Source: Hirschia baltica ATCC 49814
Lineage (GTDB): Bacteria > Pseudomonadota > Alphaproteobacteria > Caulobacterales > Hyphomonadaceae
NCBI RefSeq assembly: GCF_000023785.1
Contig: NC_012982.1
Coordinates: 372,001-436,000 of the forward strand
Length of the DNA stretch: 64,000 bases
Direction: 5' to 3'
Position numbers and translations under genes: made by a program. Below the pieces are notes generated by a model, which was given only the letters and a program-made list of their open reading frames with translations, ran no database searches and was not told where the DNA came from. Below, in pieces: positions 35,985-45,310 of the stretch (positions are counted from its first letter, which is position 1; every line of letters begins with the position of its first letter).

Positions 35985-36764
35985 ATGAGTATTTGGACTC
36001 GCCTCGCGAGCATAGCCCACACTTTATTCGCGCCTACGTCGAACATTTCAAGTTCAGGAACGATGACGCTTGCACGATGTGGAAATATGAAACCCGCTAA
36101 GAGCCATACCGCTGGAAAAGCGATTATGCGCGCTGATGCGGTGTGCGGACCTGATCCGGGTGATGTTAGTTTTACAGCAGCAATCGTTGGATTGGGCGCA
36201 AAATTGGCAAAAGCTGATGGCTTGGTAACTGAGGATGAAGTGGAGACTTTTTCTCGTGTTTTCCGCGCGGCTCCAGAGGATCAAGATTCTGTAAGGCGTG
36301 TCTTCAATCTCGCGCGGCAGACTGTGCGTGGTTATGAATCTTATGCCAAGCAGATCGCGCGGCGTTATGGTGATCGTCCTTGTTTGCTCGAAGGTATATT
36401 AGACGGACTGTTCCAAATAGCGCTCGCTGATAAAATCATGACGCTGGAAGAGCTTGAATATCTAAAATCTGTATCAGATGCATTTGGCTTCTCTGATGAT
36501 GACTTCAGACGTATTCAGGCAACTCACATGGGTAGCGAAAAAGATGACCCATATATTGTGCTCGGGCTTACGCATGATGCCGATTACGATGAGGTCAGAA
36601 AAACTTATAGACAATTAATGATGGATCATCATCCTGATCGTATTGTTGCCACAAAGAAAGCGTCTGATGATTATGAGGCAGTTGCGCATGAAAAAGCGGC
36701 TGCAATTACTTCTGCTTTTGCAAGAATTCGCGCAGAAAGAGGAATTCTCATAAGCCCCGATTGA
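35985..36764 (+). CDS. DjlA-type J-domain protein with TerB domain
   Basis: A 259-residue co-chaperone. Residues about 60-180 form a TerB domain (FTAAIVGLGAKLAKADGLVTEDEVETFSRVF; LLEGILDGLFQIALADKIMTLEELEYL). Residues about 188-256 form a C-terminal J domain, YIVLGLTHDADYDEVRKTYRQLMMDHHPDR, with the essential HPD tripeptide. This order matches DjlA, although the N-terminal membrane anchor of enterobacterial DjlA is replaced by a short polar segment. It probably stimulates a DnaK-type Hsp70. The first 45 residues are variable, and a later Met (residue 27 or 35) could be the true start. Confidence 0.85.
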   Translation: MSIWTRLASIAHTLFAPTSNISSSGTMTLARCGNMKPAKSHTAGKAIMRADAVCGPDPGDVSFTAAIVGLGAKLAKADGLVTEDEVETFSRVFRAAPEDQDSVRRVFNLARQTVRGYESYAKQIARRYGDRPCLLEGILDGLFQIALADKIMTLEELEYLKSVSDAFGFSDDDFRRIQATHMGSEKDDPYIVLGLTHDADYDEVRKTYRQLMMDHHPDRIVATKKASDDYEAVAHEKAAAITSAFARIRAERGILISPD

Positions 36765-36817
36765 CGAACTGCCTTTGAGCACACATCTTATCTGTATCCC
36801 CAACTCAGAGACCATAA

Positions 36818-37171
36818 ATGACCCTATCTGCATCAAACAATGATTTCTTCTCAAAAATAGCTTATTATATCCGGCGTATTAGTGCGTGGTTCGCGCGTGC
36901 GGGATTTGGCTTTTTTGTTGTTTTTGCCGCTGGTGCTGCGTTGCTTGCGACAACAGTCATTGGCGTTTTGATTGCAGTGGCGGCTTTGTTTCTAAATTTT
37001 GGTGTGCGCATCATGCGTGGATCTAAATATCAGCACCAAAACACAGGACCTAAAACTGGTGGTACTGAGCGGATATTCACAGGGGCAACACGGACAAAAA
37101 ATTCCAAAGCAGCTGGCGAAACGCTGGAAGCACATAAAACAGCAAATGGCTGGGTTATCGAGCCTGATTAA
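36818..37171 (+). CDS. Small membrane protein of unknown function
   Basis: A 117-residue protein with one long hydrophobic region (about 30-65, enough for one or two helices) and a basic, serine/threonine-rich soluble tail (SKYQHQNTGPKTGGTERIFTGATRTKNSKAAGE). It sits between the J-domain and amidase genes with 53 and 21 bp gaps, on the same strand, so it is probably cotranscribed with them. I do not recognise a family. Confidence 0.6.
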   Translation: MTLSASNNDFFSKIAYYIRRISAWFARAGFGFFVVFAAGAALLATTVIGVLIAVAALFLNFGVRIMRGSKYQHQNTGPKTGGTERIFTGATRTKNSKAAGETLEAHKTANGWVIEPD

Positions 37172-37192
37172 GAATTATAAGGCTAACTGGCT

Positions 37193-37903
37193 TTGGCTTT
37201 AATTCGTGAGACAATAATACAGGCACCAAGTGTCAATTTTGACGAGCGTCGACAACCATTGTCGATGCTCGTTTTGCATTATACTGGCATGCAGACAGGG
37301 CAGGCCGCTTTAGGGCGTATGTGTGATCCTGAAGCGAAAGTTGCTGCGCATTATATGGTTGAGGAAGATGGCCGCATCTTTCAGCTAGTGGATGAAAGCA
37401 AAAGAGCTTGGCACGCTGGTGTCGGGACATGGAGAGGCTTGGATGATATAAATTCGCGCTCCATTGGAATAGAGATTGTGAATGGCGGCCATGATTATGG
37501 TTTGCCAGATTTTCCTGAAATTCAGATTGATGCTGTCATCGCTCTTTGTCGAGACGTGTTGTCTCGTCATCAAATATTACAGTCTGATATTGTGGGTCAT
37601 TCCGATATTGCGCCGGGGCGTAAGGATGACCCAGGTGAAAAATTTCCTTGGGAAAAATTGGCGCATGCCGGTATTGGTTTATGGCCTGATGAAAGCAAAA
37701 AGGCCTTAAGCGTTGGGAGTGTTGAGCTTCTCGCTGAAATTGGTTACGGCCTAAATGCTTCTCCTTCTGATCAAGAAATTACTTGCGTTATAAGGGCGTT
37801 CCAACAGAGGTGGATGCAGGATAACGTCACGGGAGAGCCGTGCTTAGAGACTTTGTGTCGCGTGGCTCAGATTGCCAGCATCTATCGAGAGAATACAATT
37901 TAG
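37193..37903 (+). CDS. N-acetylmuramoyl-L-alanine amidase (AmiD-like, amidase_2 plus PG-binding)
   Basis: A 236-residue zinc amidase that cleaves the lactyl-amide bond between MurNAc and the stem peptide. Zinc ligands are His29 (LVLHYTG), His136 (IVGHSDIAPGRKDDPG) and Asp146, and Glu94 (IGIEIVN) lies in the conserved GIEIVN segment. The C-terminal 60 residues resemble a peptidoglycan-binding domain (LLAEIGYGLNASPSDQEITCVIRAFQQRW). No signal peptide is seen, which suggests a cytoplasmic role in muropeptide recycling (AmpD-like) or an unrecognised export route. The start is probably TTG 37193, since nothing later leaves the domain intact. Confidence 0.87.
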   Translation: MALIRETIIQAPSVNFDERRQPLSMLVLHYTGMQTGQAALGRMCDPEAKVAAHYMVEEDGRIFQLVDESKRAWHAGVGTWRGLDDINSRSIGIEIVNGGHDYGLPDFPEIQIDAVIALCRDVLSRHQILQSDIVGHSDIAPGRKDDPGEKFPWEKLAHAGIGLWPDESKKALSVGSVELLAEIGYGLNASPSDQEITCVIRAFQQRWMQDNVTGEPCLETLCRVAQIASIYRENTI

Positions 37904-37937
37904 CTAGCTTTTCCAAAATGCATTTGGTAACAGAGCC

Positions 37938-38350
<413 letters not shown>

Positions 38351-38504
38351 AATTAGCCGTCGCCATAGGGTGTAACGGGCTGTTGCTGAGTAATTTATGT
38401 GCATCTCTTTAATGTTCAGATTGGAGAGCTTTGTTCGCACATGAGTCAAGCTGCATTTTCTTAAAATATTTTGGAAATTTAAAATAAGAACATTCTTATT
38501 GTGT

Positions 38505-38541
38505 TGGGATTTTGTGGGAATTCTTATGGGAATGTGTGGGG
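38505..38541 (+). promoter_or_regulatory. Candidate MraZ box array, distal
   Basis: Four TGGG(A/G) repeats start at 38505, 38515, 38527 and 38537, spaced 10, 12 and 10 bp on the same strand. MraZ is known to bind TGGGN repeats separated by 5-bp spacers in the promoter of its own operon. A weak -35/-10 pair (TTGGAA 38471, TCTTAT 38494) lies just upstream. Confidence 0.5.
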
Positions 38542-38823
38542 TGATGTAGAAGTGTGTATGGGTGTAGAGCACACCTTCTACTGTATGTAGTGGTTTTTTG
38601 TATAAAATTGCTATGTATATTGATTTTTTCTTCTTTTAGGCGAGCTGTTTGTCTTGAATTCACTTTCATTGCCAGAGTGTTTCAAAATGAGAATTTGGGT
38701 TTGGTTTTGACGTTGCTCGACCGGTTTTTCACAAGCTATTCACAGATAATAGTACATGTTCTCATTATGTATGCGTAATGTTCTGCGCTAAATAAAGTTA
38801 ATAAATGGTTTAGAGGGTCGACG

Positions 38824-38848
38824 TCCCAACAATTCCCATGGTATCCCT
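38824..38848 (-). promoter_or_regulatory. Candidate MraZ box array, proximal, inverted
   Basis: TCCCA at 38824, TCCCA at 38834 and TCCCT at 38844 recur at exactly 10-bp intervals, which reads on the minus strand as three (T/A)GGGA boxes with 5-bp spacers. It lies about 100 bp before the mraZ ATG, next to a TATACA -10-like hexamer at 38848. Confidence 0.5.
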
Positions 38849-38947
38849 ATACATCACTTTGGGGCGGGGCTGTTGTTCCTGAAGTGATGAGTACCGCTCG
38901 CGTATAAGAGCAAATTTTTATCACTTTATCAGGGCTACCGACGGGGC

Positions 38948-39427
38948 ATGTTTCTTTCCACCTATGAAAGTAAGATCGACGCGAAAAATCGGGTATCCGT
39001 ACCCGCTTCGTTTCGTAAAGCTTTGGGTGGTGATGATTTCATCTGCGTCTGGCCGTCATTTGGTAAAAGTAAAAACTGTTTAGAAGGCGGGAGTAAAAAA
39101 CTGGTGAATAGCCTTTACAAATCAATCCGTAAGATGAAGCCGATGGATCCGCGTCGTCAGGCGCTGGAATATGGTATTCTCGGGGAGTGTAAAGAGCTTC
39201 AGTTTGATGGGGCTGGTGGCCGTGTCGTTCTCCCTCAAAAATTTGTAGATGCTGCCGGTATTACTGGGGAAGTTGCGTTTGTTGGTCTTGGAGAACGTTT
39301 TGAGATTTGGTCAAAAGAGCGCTTAGAAGAGAAGCGAGCTGAATTTATGGAGCTTGCAGCGGAAAGCGGCGATTTGATCGAGGCGGCCGATATTGATTTT
39401 GACTTTGATGATGAGGATGTGGCGTGA
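38948..39427 (+). CDS. mraZ: Transcriptional regulator MraZ
   Basis: First gene of the dcw cluster. MraZ forms a ring of AbrB-like subunits and represses its own operon. The protein has two SpoVT/AbrB-like halves: FLSTYESKIDAKNRVSVPASFRKAL (about 2-26) and CKELQFDGAGGRVVLPQKFVDAAGI (about 82-106), each with the basic N-R-V/G-R-V contact. Length 159 is slightly above average because of an acidic tail (EAADIDFDFDDEDVA). Its stop overlaps the rsmH GTG. The G-rich repeats upstream are plausible self-binding sites. Confidence 0.96.
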   Translation: MFLSTYESKIDAKNRVSVPASFRKALGGDDFICVWPSFGKSKNCLEGGSKKLVNSLYKSIRKMKPMDPRRQALEYGILGECKELQFDGAGGRVVLPQKFVDAAGITGEVAFVGLGERFEIWSKERLEEKRAEFMELAAESGDLIEAADIDFDFDDEDVA

Positions 39428-40434
39428 CCCAAGAAGGTACTCATATTCCTGTCTTACTAGAACCTGTTGTTGAAGCTTTGGCTCCAACAGATGGTCGTGT
39501 TTATATCGATGGCACTTATGGTGGTGGCGGTTATTCGCGTGCCGTGATGGCTGTTGCTGATTGTACTGTTTTGGCGGTGGACAGAGATCCAGATGCGATG
39601 CAACGCGCTTGGGATCATGCAGGTAAAGACCCTCGATTGAAGCCCGCTCCGGGACGTTTTGGAGAACTTGATCTAGCGGCCCGTGCAGCCGGTCATGAAT
39701 ATGTTGACGGCGTTATGCTTGATTTGGGTGTTTCATCTTATCAGATAGACCAAGCCGAACGCGGTTTTTCTTTTATGCGCGATGGCCCTCTTGATATGCG
39801 AATGGAACAGCACGGCCCTTCAGCTGCAGATGCTGTGAATTTGCTATCTGAAAAAGATCTTGCATCTATTTTCCATTTTTATGGTGAAGAGCCAGCATCT
39901 CGCCGCATTGCAAAATTTATCGTGAAGCGCAGGGACGAAGAAAAATTTACACGCACTTTAGATTTGGCAAACTTGATTGAATCCAGTGTGGGTGGTCGTC
40001 GCGGTAAGAAGACTCATCCCGCAACACGTGTATTTCAAGCGCTGCGCCTTTATGTGAATGATGAGCTTGGTGAGTTGGTGCGTGCACTGGTCGCCAGTGA
40101 AGAAATAATCACGTCAGGCGGTCGTTTGGTGGTTGTTACATTTCACTCACTTGAAGATCGAATAGTTAAAACATTCCTTCGGGAACGCGGCGGTGCAATG
40201 GGGGGCGGCTCTCGTCATGCGCCAGAAGCGCCTGCTGGAAAATCACCTACATTTGAGCTTGTTGCGCGCAAAGCGATAGACCCAACGGATGAGGAAGTCG
40301 CAGGCAACCCTCGTTCGCGATCATCTAAATTGCGCTGGGCGATTCGAACAGATGCACCAACATGGGGGGAGAAAAGTGGCTTAAATTCTCGTATCCCTTC
40401 ATTAGATGTATTGGAGGCGCTGCTAGCAGAATGA
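39424..40434 (+). CDS. rsmH: 16S rRNA (cytosine-1402-N4)-methyltransferase
   Basis: Also called MraW; methylates C1402 at the ribosomal P site with SAM. The motif HIPVLLEPVVEAL and IDGTYGGGGYSRA (class I SAM motif) open the protein, and DLGVSSYQIDQAERGFSF and RVFQALRLYVNDEL are signature blocks. Length 336 is normal. Translation starts at GTG 39424, overlapping mraZ by 4 bp. The stop overlaps the ftsL start. As in most bacteria, it sits second in the cluster although its role is translational. Confidence 0.96.
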   Translation: MTQEGTHIPVLLEPVVEALAPTDGRVYIDGTYGGGGYSRAVMAVADCTVLAVDRDPDAMQRAWDHAGKDPRLKPAPGRFGELDLAARAAGHEYVDGVMLDLGVSSYQIDQAERGFSFMRDGPLDMRMEQHGPSAADAVNLLSEKDLASIFHFYGEEPASRRIAKFIVKRRDEEKFTRTLDLANLIESSVGGRRGKKTHPATRVFQALRLYVNDELGELVRALVASEEIITSGGRLVVVTFHSLEDRIVKTFLRERGGAMGGGSRHAPEAPAGKSPTFELVARKAIDPTDEEVAGNPRSRSSKLRWAIRTDAPTWGEKSGLNSRIPSLDVLEALLAE

Positions 40435-40763
40435 AGCGCTTATTTGCAATTTCCTTTGTCGTTATCGCCCTTCTGGCTGTTTCGGTTTACCGAGCAAAAG
40501 AAGGGGCGCAAGCATCTGAAATTAAAATCCAGAAACTTGAGCAGCAGATAGCGGCGGCAAAAGAAGAATTGCGCGTGCTGAAAGCGGAAGAGGCGCACTT
40601 GTCTCGTCCTGAGCGTATTGGGCCATTGGCGGCAGAAAAACTTGGAATGGGGCCTGTGCGTCCTGAGCAATTAAAGGGTGAAGCGGCGCTGCAAGCAACG
40701 CTTGCCGAGAGCGCGAGTGATGATGCAGCTGCATTAGTGGAGGGGCAGGATGCGGCTGAGTAA
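40431..40763 (+). CDS. ftsL: Cell division protein FtsL
   Basis: Small bitopic division protein of 110 residues that joins FtsB and FtsQ to recruit FtsW-FtsI. It has a short cytoplasmic start, one transmembrane helix (LFAISFVVIALLAVSVYRA) and a leucine-zipper coiled coil (KIQKLEQQIAAAKEELRVLKAEEAHLS). The segment HLSRPERIGPLAAEKLGM is typical of alphaproteobacterial FtsL. The ATG overlaps the rsmH stop, and its end overlaps ftsI by 14 bp. The upstream in-frame start at 40362 lies within rsmH and is rejected. Confidence 0.9.
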   Translation: MKRLFAISFVVIALLAVSVYRAKEGAQASEIKIQKLEQQIAAAKEELRVLKAEEAHLSRPERIGPLAAEKLGMGPVRPEQLKGEAALQATLAESASDDAAALVEGQDAAE

Positions 40764-42429
40764 TTCCTTCCTTCATTCTCTTAATCTTGATGGTGCAGGC
40801 GATCGTTGGGCTGCGCTGCGGGCCATTATGGTTGCGGGTGTGATTGCGTTGATGTTTGGTGTTGTCACATGGCGTGCCTCCGTGGTTGCAATGGGCGGAA
40901 CGCATGAGGCAAGCGTTGCTGAAAAAAGTGTACATGTTGCAGCACAACGGTCTGATATTGTGGACCGAAATGGGGAGTTGCTCGCAACTTCGTTGACAAT
41001 TGATAGCCTTGCCGCAGCACCTCAGGAAATCTGGGATGCGCGCGAAGTGGCCGAAGGTCTTGCGACAGTATTTGAAGATTTAGATGTCGACCAATTGATT
41101 GCCCGTTTAGAGGACCCCAACCGCAAATTTGTCTGGATACGCCGTAAAGTATCTCCGCGTCAGCGTCAGGCTGTTTATGATTTAGGGCTTGAGGGTCTGC
41201 GTTTTGAAAAAGAAGTGCAACGTATCTATACTGGCGGCGCGCTTGCTGGACATTTGATTGGTTTTACAAATGTCGATTCACAAGGCATTGCTGGGCTAGA
41301 GCTCGCTCATCAAGATCGCTTAGCGGCGGGTGGTAAGCCGCTTAAGTTGACCATCGATACCGGCGTACAATTTGCCTTAGAAGATGAATTGAAATTTGCG
41401 GCTGAAGCTTTTCACGTAAAAGGCGCGGCCGGAGTCGTTATTGAAGCGAAAACCGGTGCGGTTCGCGCGATTGCATCTTGGCCAGCCATTGATCCAAACC
41501 GTCCCGGCGATATGACTGGTGATCAGCGCTTAAATCGTGCGATGGGTGCTGTTTTTGAACTTGGTTCTGTTTTTAAACCACTAACTGTTGCTGCTGCTCT
41601 TGATGCGGGTGTATTGCGTCCATCTGAAACATTCAATGTCGCTCAAAATATCCAAATCGGCGCTGTGACTGTGCGTGATCGTCATCCAATCAGCTCAATT
41701 GCGAGTGTGACGGATATCATTGTGCATTCTTCCAATGTGGGAACGGTGAAAATCGAGCAATTATTGGGACTGCGTCAACACAAAGAATTCTTGGACAGAG
41801 TAGGCTTGTTGTCGCGTCCGCAAGTTGTTTATCCGGGGGCTGCTGCGCCAATCTTGCCTGTAGAATGGGATGAGTTAACTGGGGCTACTATTTCATATGG
41901 GCATGGGCTTGCCGTGTCTCCGTTGGCATTGGCGGCTGCATATACAGCTTTTGCAAATGATGGAGAGATGGTTCGTCCTCGCTTTGTAGAACCGGAGCCT
42001 GAAGATGAGATTGCGCGGACGCGTGTGGTTTCTGCGCCGACTGCACGTTTAATTACGGACATGATGCGCCGTACGGTCACGGACGGAACAGGTACGCGAG
42101 CAGATGTTTATGGTTATGAAGTTGGCGGAAAAACGGGCACTGCCGAGAAACCGGGACCCGATGGTTATGACCCACACAGAAATATCTGTTCTTTTGTGTC
42201 GCTCTTTCCCACATCTCGCCCTGAATATGTCGTTTTAATCGTATTGGATGAGCCTGAAGCGTTGGAAGGTGAAGGAAAAACAGCTGCGTTGAACGCGGCT
42301 CCTCTCACAGGGCGATTAATCGCGCGGATAGCGCCAATGTTAGATGTTGCTCCAGTTTTGGAAAAACGTCGTTCGACATCCGATAATTCGTCTGGCGTGC
42401 GCGCCGTCTCAGATAAGAGGGCGTTATGA
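40750..42429 (+). CDS. ftsI: Septal peptidoglycan transpeptidase FtsI (PBP3)
   Basis: Class B penicillin-binding protein that crosslinks septal peptidoglycan together with FtsW. It has one N-terminal membrane helix, a dimerisation/pedestal domain (RSDIVDRNGELLATS), and a transpeptidase domain with Ser273-V-F-Lys276, Ser327-Ser-Asn329 and Lys461-Thr-Gly. The three motifs are in correct order and spacing. The 559 residues are a normal length. It overlaps ftsL by 14 bp and murE by 4 bp. Beta-lactams such as aztreonam and piperacillin target this class. Confidence 0.96.
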   Translation: MRLSNSFLHSLNLDGAGDRWAALRAIMVAGVIALMFGVVTWRASVVAMGGTHEASVAEKSVHVAAQRSDIVDRNGELLATSLTIDSLAAAPQEIWDAREVAEGLATVFEDLDVDQLIARLEDPNRKFVWIRRKVSPRQRQAVYDLGLEGLRFEKEVQRIYTGGALAGHLIGFTNVDSQGIAGLELAHQDRLAAGGKPLKLTIDTGVQFALEDELKFAAEAFHVKGAAGVVIEAKTGAVRAIASWPAIDPNRPGDMTGDQRLNRAMGAVFELGSVFKPLTVAAALDAGVLRPSETFNVAQNIQIGAVTVRDRHPISSIASVTDIIVHSSNVGTVKIEQLLGLRQHKEFLDRVGLLSRPQVVYPGAAAPILPVEWDELTGATISYGHGLAVSPLALAAAYTAFANDGEMVRPRFVEPEPEDEIARTRVVSAPTARLITDMMRRTVTDGTGTRADVYGYEVGGKTGTAEKPGPDGYDPHRNICSFVSLFPTSRPEYVVLIVLDEPEALEGEGKTAALNAAPLTGRLIARIAPMLDVAPVLEKRRSTSDNSSGVRAVSDKRAL

Positions 42430-43877
42430 AACTAAGCCAAATTTTTGACAATGCACCAGATTGGGAATTCACAGGTCTGACGTGTGATAGCCGAAAAGTG
42501 GCGCCAGGCTTTGTGTTCGCAGCGTTGCTAGGCACAGTGTCTGACGGGCGCGATTTCATTCAAGCAGCTATTGATAATGGTGCGATTGCTGTCTTGACAG
42601 ATGAACGTGATGGGGAATGGGAAATTCCTGCTATTAAAGTCGCGGAGCCACGTTTGGCGTTTGCGAAAGCTGCCGCCGCTTTTTATCATAAACAGCCAGA
42701 AGTCATGGTTGCTGTGACGGGGACAAATGGCAAATCGTCTACTGTTGATTTCTTGCGTCAAATATGGACAGAGCTTGGGCATGTTTCAGCATCTGTTGGA
42801 ACGTTGGGAGCCGTCGGCCCATCCGGTGCGGTTGAGCTTGGTCACACGACACCAGACCCTGTGGCTGTGCAGTCTACTCTAGCGATTTTGGCGAATGAAG
42901 GTGTCACCCATTGTGCAATGGAAGCTTCATCTCATGGGTTGGCGCAATATCGTATGCATGGCGTCCAACTGGCTGCGGGTGGTTTTTTGAATCTTTCACA
43001 AGATCATTTGGATTATCACAAAGATTTTGAAGACTATTTTGCTGCTAAGATGAAGCTGTTTTCCGAACTTCTTCCTGAAGGCGCACCAGCAATAATCAAT
43101 GCTGACAGCGATATGAAAGACAAGGCTTTGGCGATTGCGACAGCGGCAAATTTAAAGCCATTCACTGTTGGTTGGCGCGGTGATCATCTTTGGATTGATG
43201 AAATTTCACCTCGCAACACAGGACAGAAACTGCAATTGCAATGGGAAACGCCTGAGGGTGATAAAGAAACAATCGTAAATCTTCCATTGATCGGTGAATT
43301 TCAGGCGCTCAATGCTTTGGCTGCGGCTGGTATTGCGCTGTCTCTTGGTGCTGATCCAATGGCGGTATTTGCCGCTATGGAAAAGCTAAAGGGTGTGAAG
43401 GGGCGGCTTGAATTAGTTGCTGAAACTCAAAACGGAGCAGGAATTTTCGTAGATTTCGCTCACACGCCTGACGGACTGGATACATTGTTACGTGCGGCGC
43501 GTCCTCACGCAGCTGGACGCGTGATTTGTGTGTTTGGATGCGGCGGTGACCGTGACGCAGGTAAACGTCCAATCATGGGTGAAATAGCAGCAAAATATGC
43601 TGATGAAGTTATCGTCACAGATGATAATCCACGCTCGGAAGATCCAGCATCCATTCGCGCGGCAATAATGGCAGGCGCTCCCAATGCAACGGAAATTGAT
43701 GGCCGTGAAGCTGCGATCAAAGAGGGTATTTCCCGTTTGAAAAAGGGTGATGTGCTCATGATTGCCGGTAAAGGTCATGAGACAGGTCAGATAATCAAAG
43801 GCGAAACATTCCCATTCTCTGATCATGAAGCTGCGTTGACAGCTTTAGCTGAGATAGAGGGAGGCGCTGAAAAGTGA
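42426..43877 (+). CDS. murE: UDP-MurNAc-tripeptide synthetase (meso-diaminopimelate-adding)
   Basis: Cytoplasmic ATP-dependent ligase adding the third stem-peptide residue. TGTNGKSSTVDFLRQ is the P-loop, and CAMEASSHGLAQYR and LSQDHLDYHKDFEDYFAAK are family blocks. DDNPRSEDP contains the DNPR motif that specifies meso-diaminopimelate rather than lysine. Length 483 is normal. It overlaps ftsI and murF by 4 bp each. Confidence 0.96.
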   Translation: MKLSQIFDNAPDWEFTGLTCDSRKVAPGFVFAALLGTVSDGRDFIQAAIDNGAIAVLTDERDGEWEIPAIKVAEPRLAFAKAAAAFYHKQPEVMVAVTGTNGKSSTVDFLRQIWTELGHVSASVGTLGAVGPSGAVELGHTTPDPVAVQSTLAILANEGVTHCAMEASSHGLAQYRMHGVQLAAGGFLNLSQDHLDYHKDFEDYFAAKMKLFSELLPEGAPAIINADSDMKDKALAIATAANLKPFTVGWRGDHLWIDEISPRNTGQKLQLQWETPEGDKETIVNLPLIGEFQALNALAAAGIALSLGADPMAVFAAMEKLKGVKGRLELVAETQNGAGIFVDFAHTPDGLDTLLRAARPHAAGRVICVFGCGGDRDAGKRPIMGEIAAKYADEVIVTDDNPRSEDPASIRAAIMAGAPNATEIDGREAAIKEGISRLKKGDVLMIAGKGHETGQIIKGETFPFSDHEAALTALAEIEGGAEK

Positions 43878-45310
43878 ATAAATCTCTCTGGACCTCAAAA
43901 GAAATAGCTGCAGCCACAAAAGGCGAGATGACAGGAGACTGGAAAGTATCCGGTATTTCCATTGATAGCCGAGAAGTTGCAAAAGGTGATTTGTTTGTTG
44001 CGCTGAAAGATCTGCGTGACGGACATGAATATGTGTCTTCCGCCATCGAAAAAGGTGCTGCCGGGGCGTTGATCTCTAGCGATTGTGGCGATGTGCCATG
44101 TGTGACCGTAGATAACACGCTGCACGCGTTGGAAAATCTTGGTCTAGCTGCACGTGCGCGCTCAAAAGCCATCCATGCTGCTATCACTGGTTCGGTGGGT
44201 AAAACCAGCGTGAAAGAAATGATCGCGCAAATTTTCCGCTCCAAAGGAAAAGCGCATTGGAATGTGAAATCATTCAATAATCACTTTGGCGTGCCGCTTA
44301 CCTTGGCGCGGATGCCGCGCGATACAAAACGCGCTATTTTCGAGATTGGGATGAACACGCCGGGAGAGATTGCGCCTCGGTCTAGAATGGTGCGCCCGCA
44401 GATAGCGTTGGTAACTAAAATTGCCGGTGCTCACCTTGAGGGTATGGGAACGATTGAAGCCGTTGCTGACGAAAAATCAGATATTTTTTGTGGCCTTGAG
44501 CCTAATGGTGTCGCCATTCTGCCGCGTGAAGATGATTTTTTTGATTATATGAAGGCACGTGTCTTTGATTGCCAGCCGACAGCCTCGCTTTTGTCTTTTG
44601 GTGGTGCTCAAAGTGAAGCTGATGCGCGCTTGATAAGTTTTGAACCAGAGGGAAATGGCTCGCAAGGCACTGCAGACATTCTGGGCGAGACTGTTTCTTT
44701 CCAGCTAAATGCAATTGGTGATCATTGGGGCATGAATGCAGTTCTTGCTATTTTGGTTGGTCGCCTCTCTGGTATGTCTGCCCAAGAAGCGGCAGACGGT
44801 CTGAAAGGTTATACACCGCCAGCTGGTCGCGGTGCGGCTGAAATACTGAAAATGCCATTTGGCGAAATTACGCTGCTCGATGATTCCTATAATGCAAACC
44901 CAGAAAGCATGCGCGCTGGTCTTGCTGCATTGGGGCAGCGTTCCGGTCGTAAAATAGCAATCCTCGGAGAGATGCGAGAACTGGGGCCGGACGCGGATAA
45001 ATTACACGCAGATTTGAAAGATCCTATCCTCAAAGCGGGTGTTTCAGAGCTCTTTTTGGCAGGTGATGGATTATTACCATTGCGTGACAGTTGCAGTAAT
45101 AATGAGAACGAACCGGGGGTTTGCTGGGCGTCAACCTCAAAAGAACTAGTTTTAATGGTTAATAAGTCGTTAATAAGTGGTGATGTCGTCTTGATAAAAG
45201 GCTCGAATGCATCCGGTATAGCGAGTGTCGCAAATGCCCTGAAAGCACTCAGCCAAGGGCCTGAAGAGAGAAACGAAAAAATGTCAGCTGCAATCACAGG
45301 AGGCGAGTAA
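43874..45310 (+). CDS. murF: UDP-MurNAc-pentapeptide synthetase (D-Ala-D-Ala-adding)
   Basis: Adds D-Ala-D-Ala to UDP-MurNAc-tripeptide. The P-loop is [14 protein letters not shown], and [25 protein letters not shown] and [17 protein letters not shown] are diagnostic MurF blocks. The protein has 478 residues and begins with GTG at 43874, overlapping murE by 4 bp; the last base of its TAA is the first base of the mraY ATG. Its substrate dipeptide comes from Ddl, encoded at 60071. Confidence 0.96.
   Translation: MNKSLWTSKEIAAATKGEMTGDWKVSGISIDSREVAKGDLFVALKDLRDGHEYVSSAIEKGAAGALISSDCGDVPCVTVDNTLHALENLGLAARARSKAIHAAITGSVGKTSVKEMIAQIFRSKGKAHWNVKSFNNHFGVPLTLARMPRDTKRAIFEIGMNTPGEIAPRSRMVRPQIALVTKIAGAHLEGMGTIEAVADEKSDIFCGLEPNGVAILPREDDFFDYMKARVFDCQPTASLLSFGGAQSEADARLISFEPEGNGSQGTADILGETVSFQLNAIGDHWGMNAVLAILVGRLSGMSAQEAADGLKGYTPPAGRGAAEILKMPFGEITLLDDSYNANPESMRAGLAALGQRSGRKIAILGEMRELGPDADKLHADLKDPILKAGVSELFLAGDGLLPLRDSCSNNENEPGVCWASTSKELVLMVNKSLISGDVVLIKGSNASGIASVANALKALSQGPEERNEKMSAAITGGE

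Larger units (their letters stand above)
38351..38947 (+). other. Non-coding region between rnpB and mraZ
   Basis: About 600 bp with no convincing gene. It is AT-rich, with many poly-T tracts. It holds two clusters of TGGG-type repeats (38505-38541 and 38824-38848), a TTAA-N7-TTTA motif at 38798-38812 close to the CtrA consensus, and a possible stem ATCACTT/AAGTGAT around a G-rich loop (about 38854-38889) before mraZ. It is presumed to be the main promoter and control region of the dcw cluster. Confidence 0.6.

Noticed and set aside
38720-38755. TTCACAAGC and TATTCACAG resembling DnaA boxes upstream of mraZ
   Set aside because: Only isolated imperfect matches, with no cluster and no origin-type neighbours such as dnaA, hemE or parAB.
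38554-38778. 74-codon plus-strand ORF between rnpB and mraZ
   Set aside because: Low-complexity hydrophobic translation in AT-rich DNA, no ribosome binding site, and it overlaps probable regulatory sequence.
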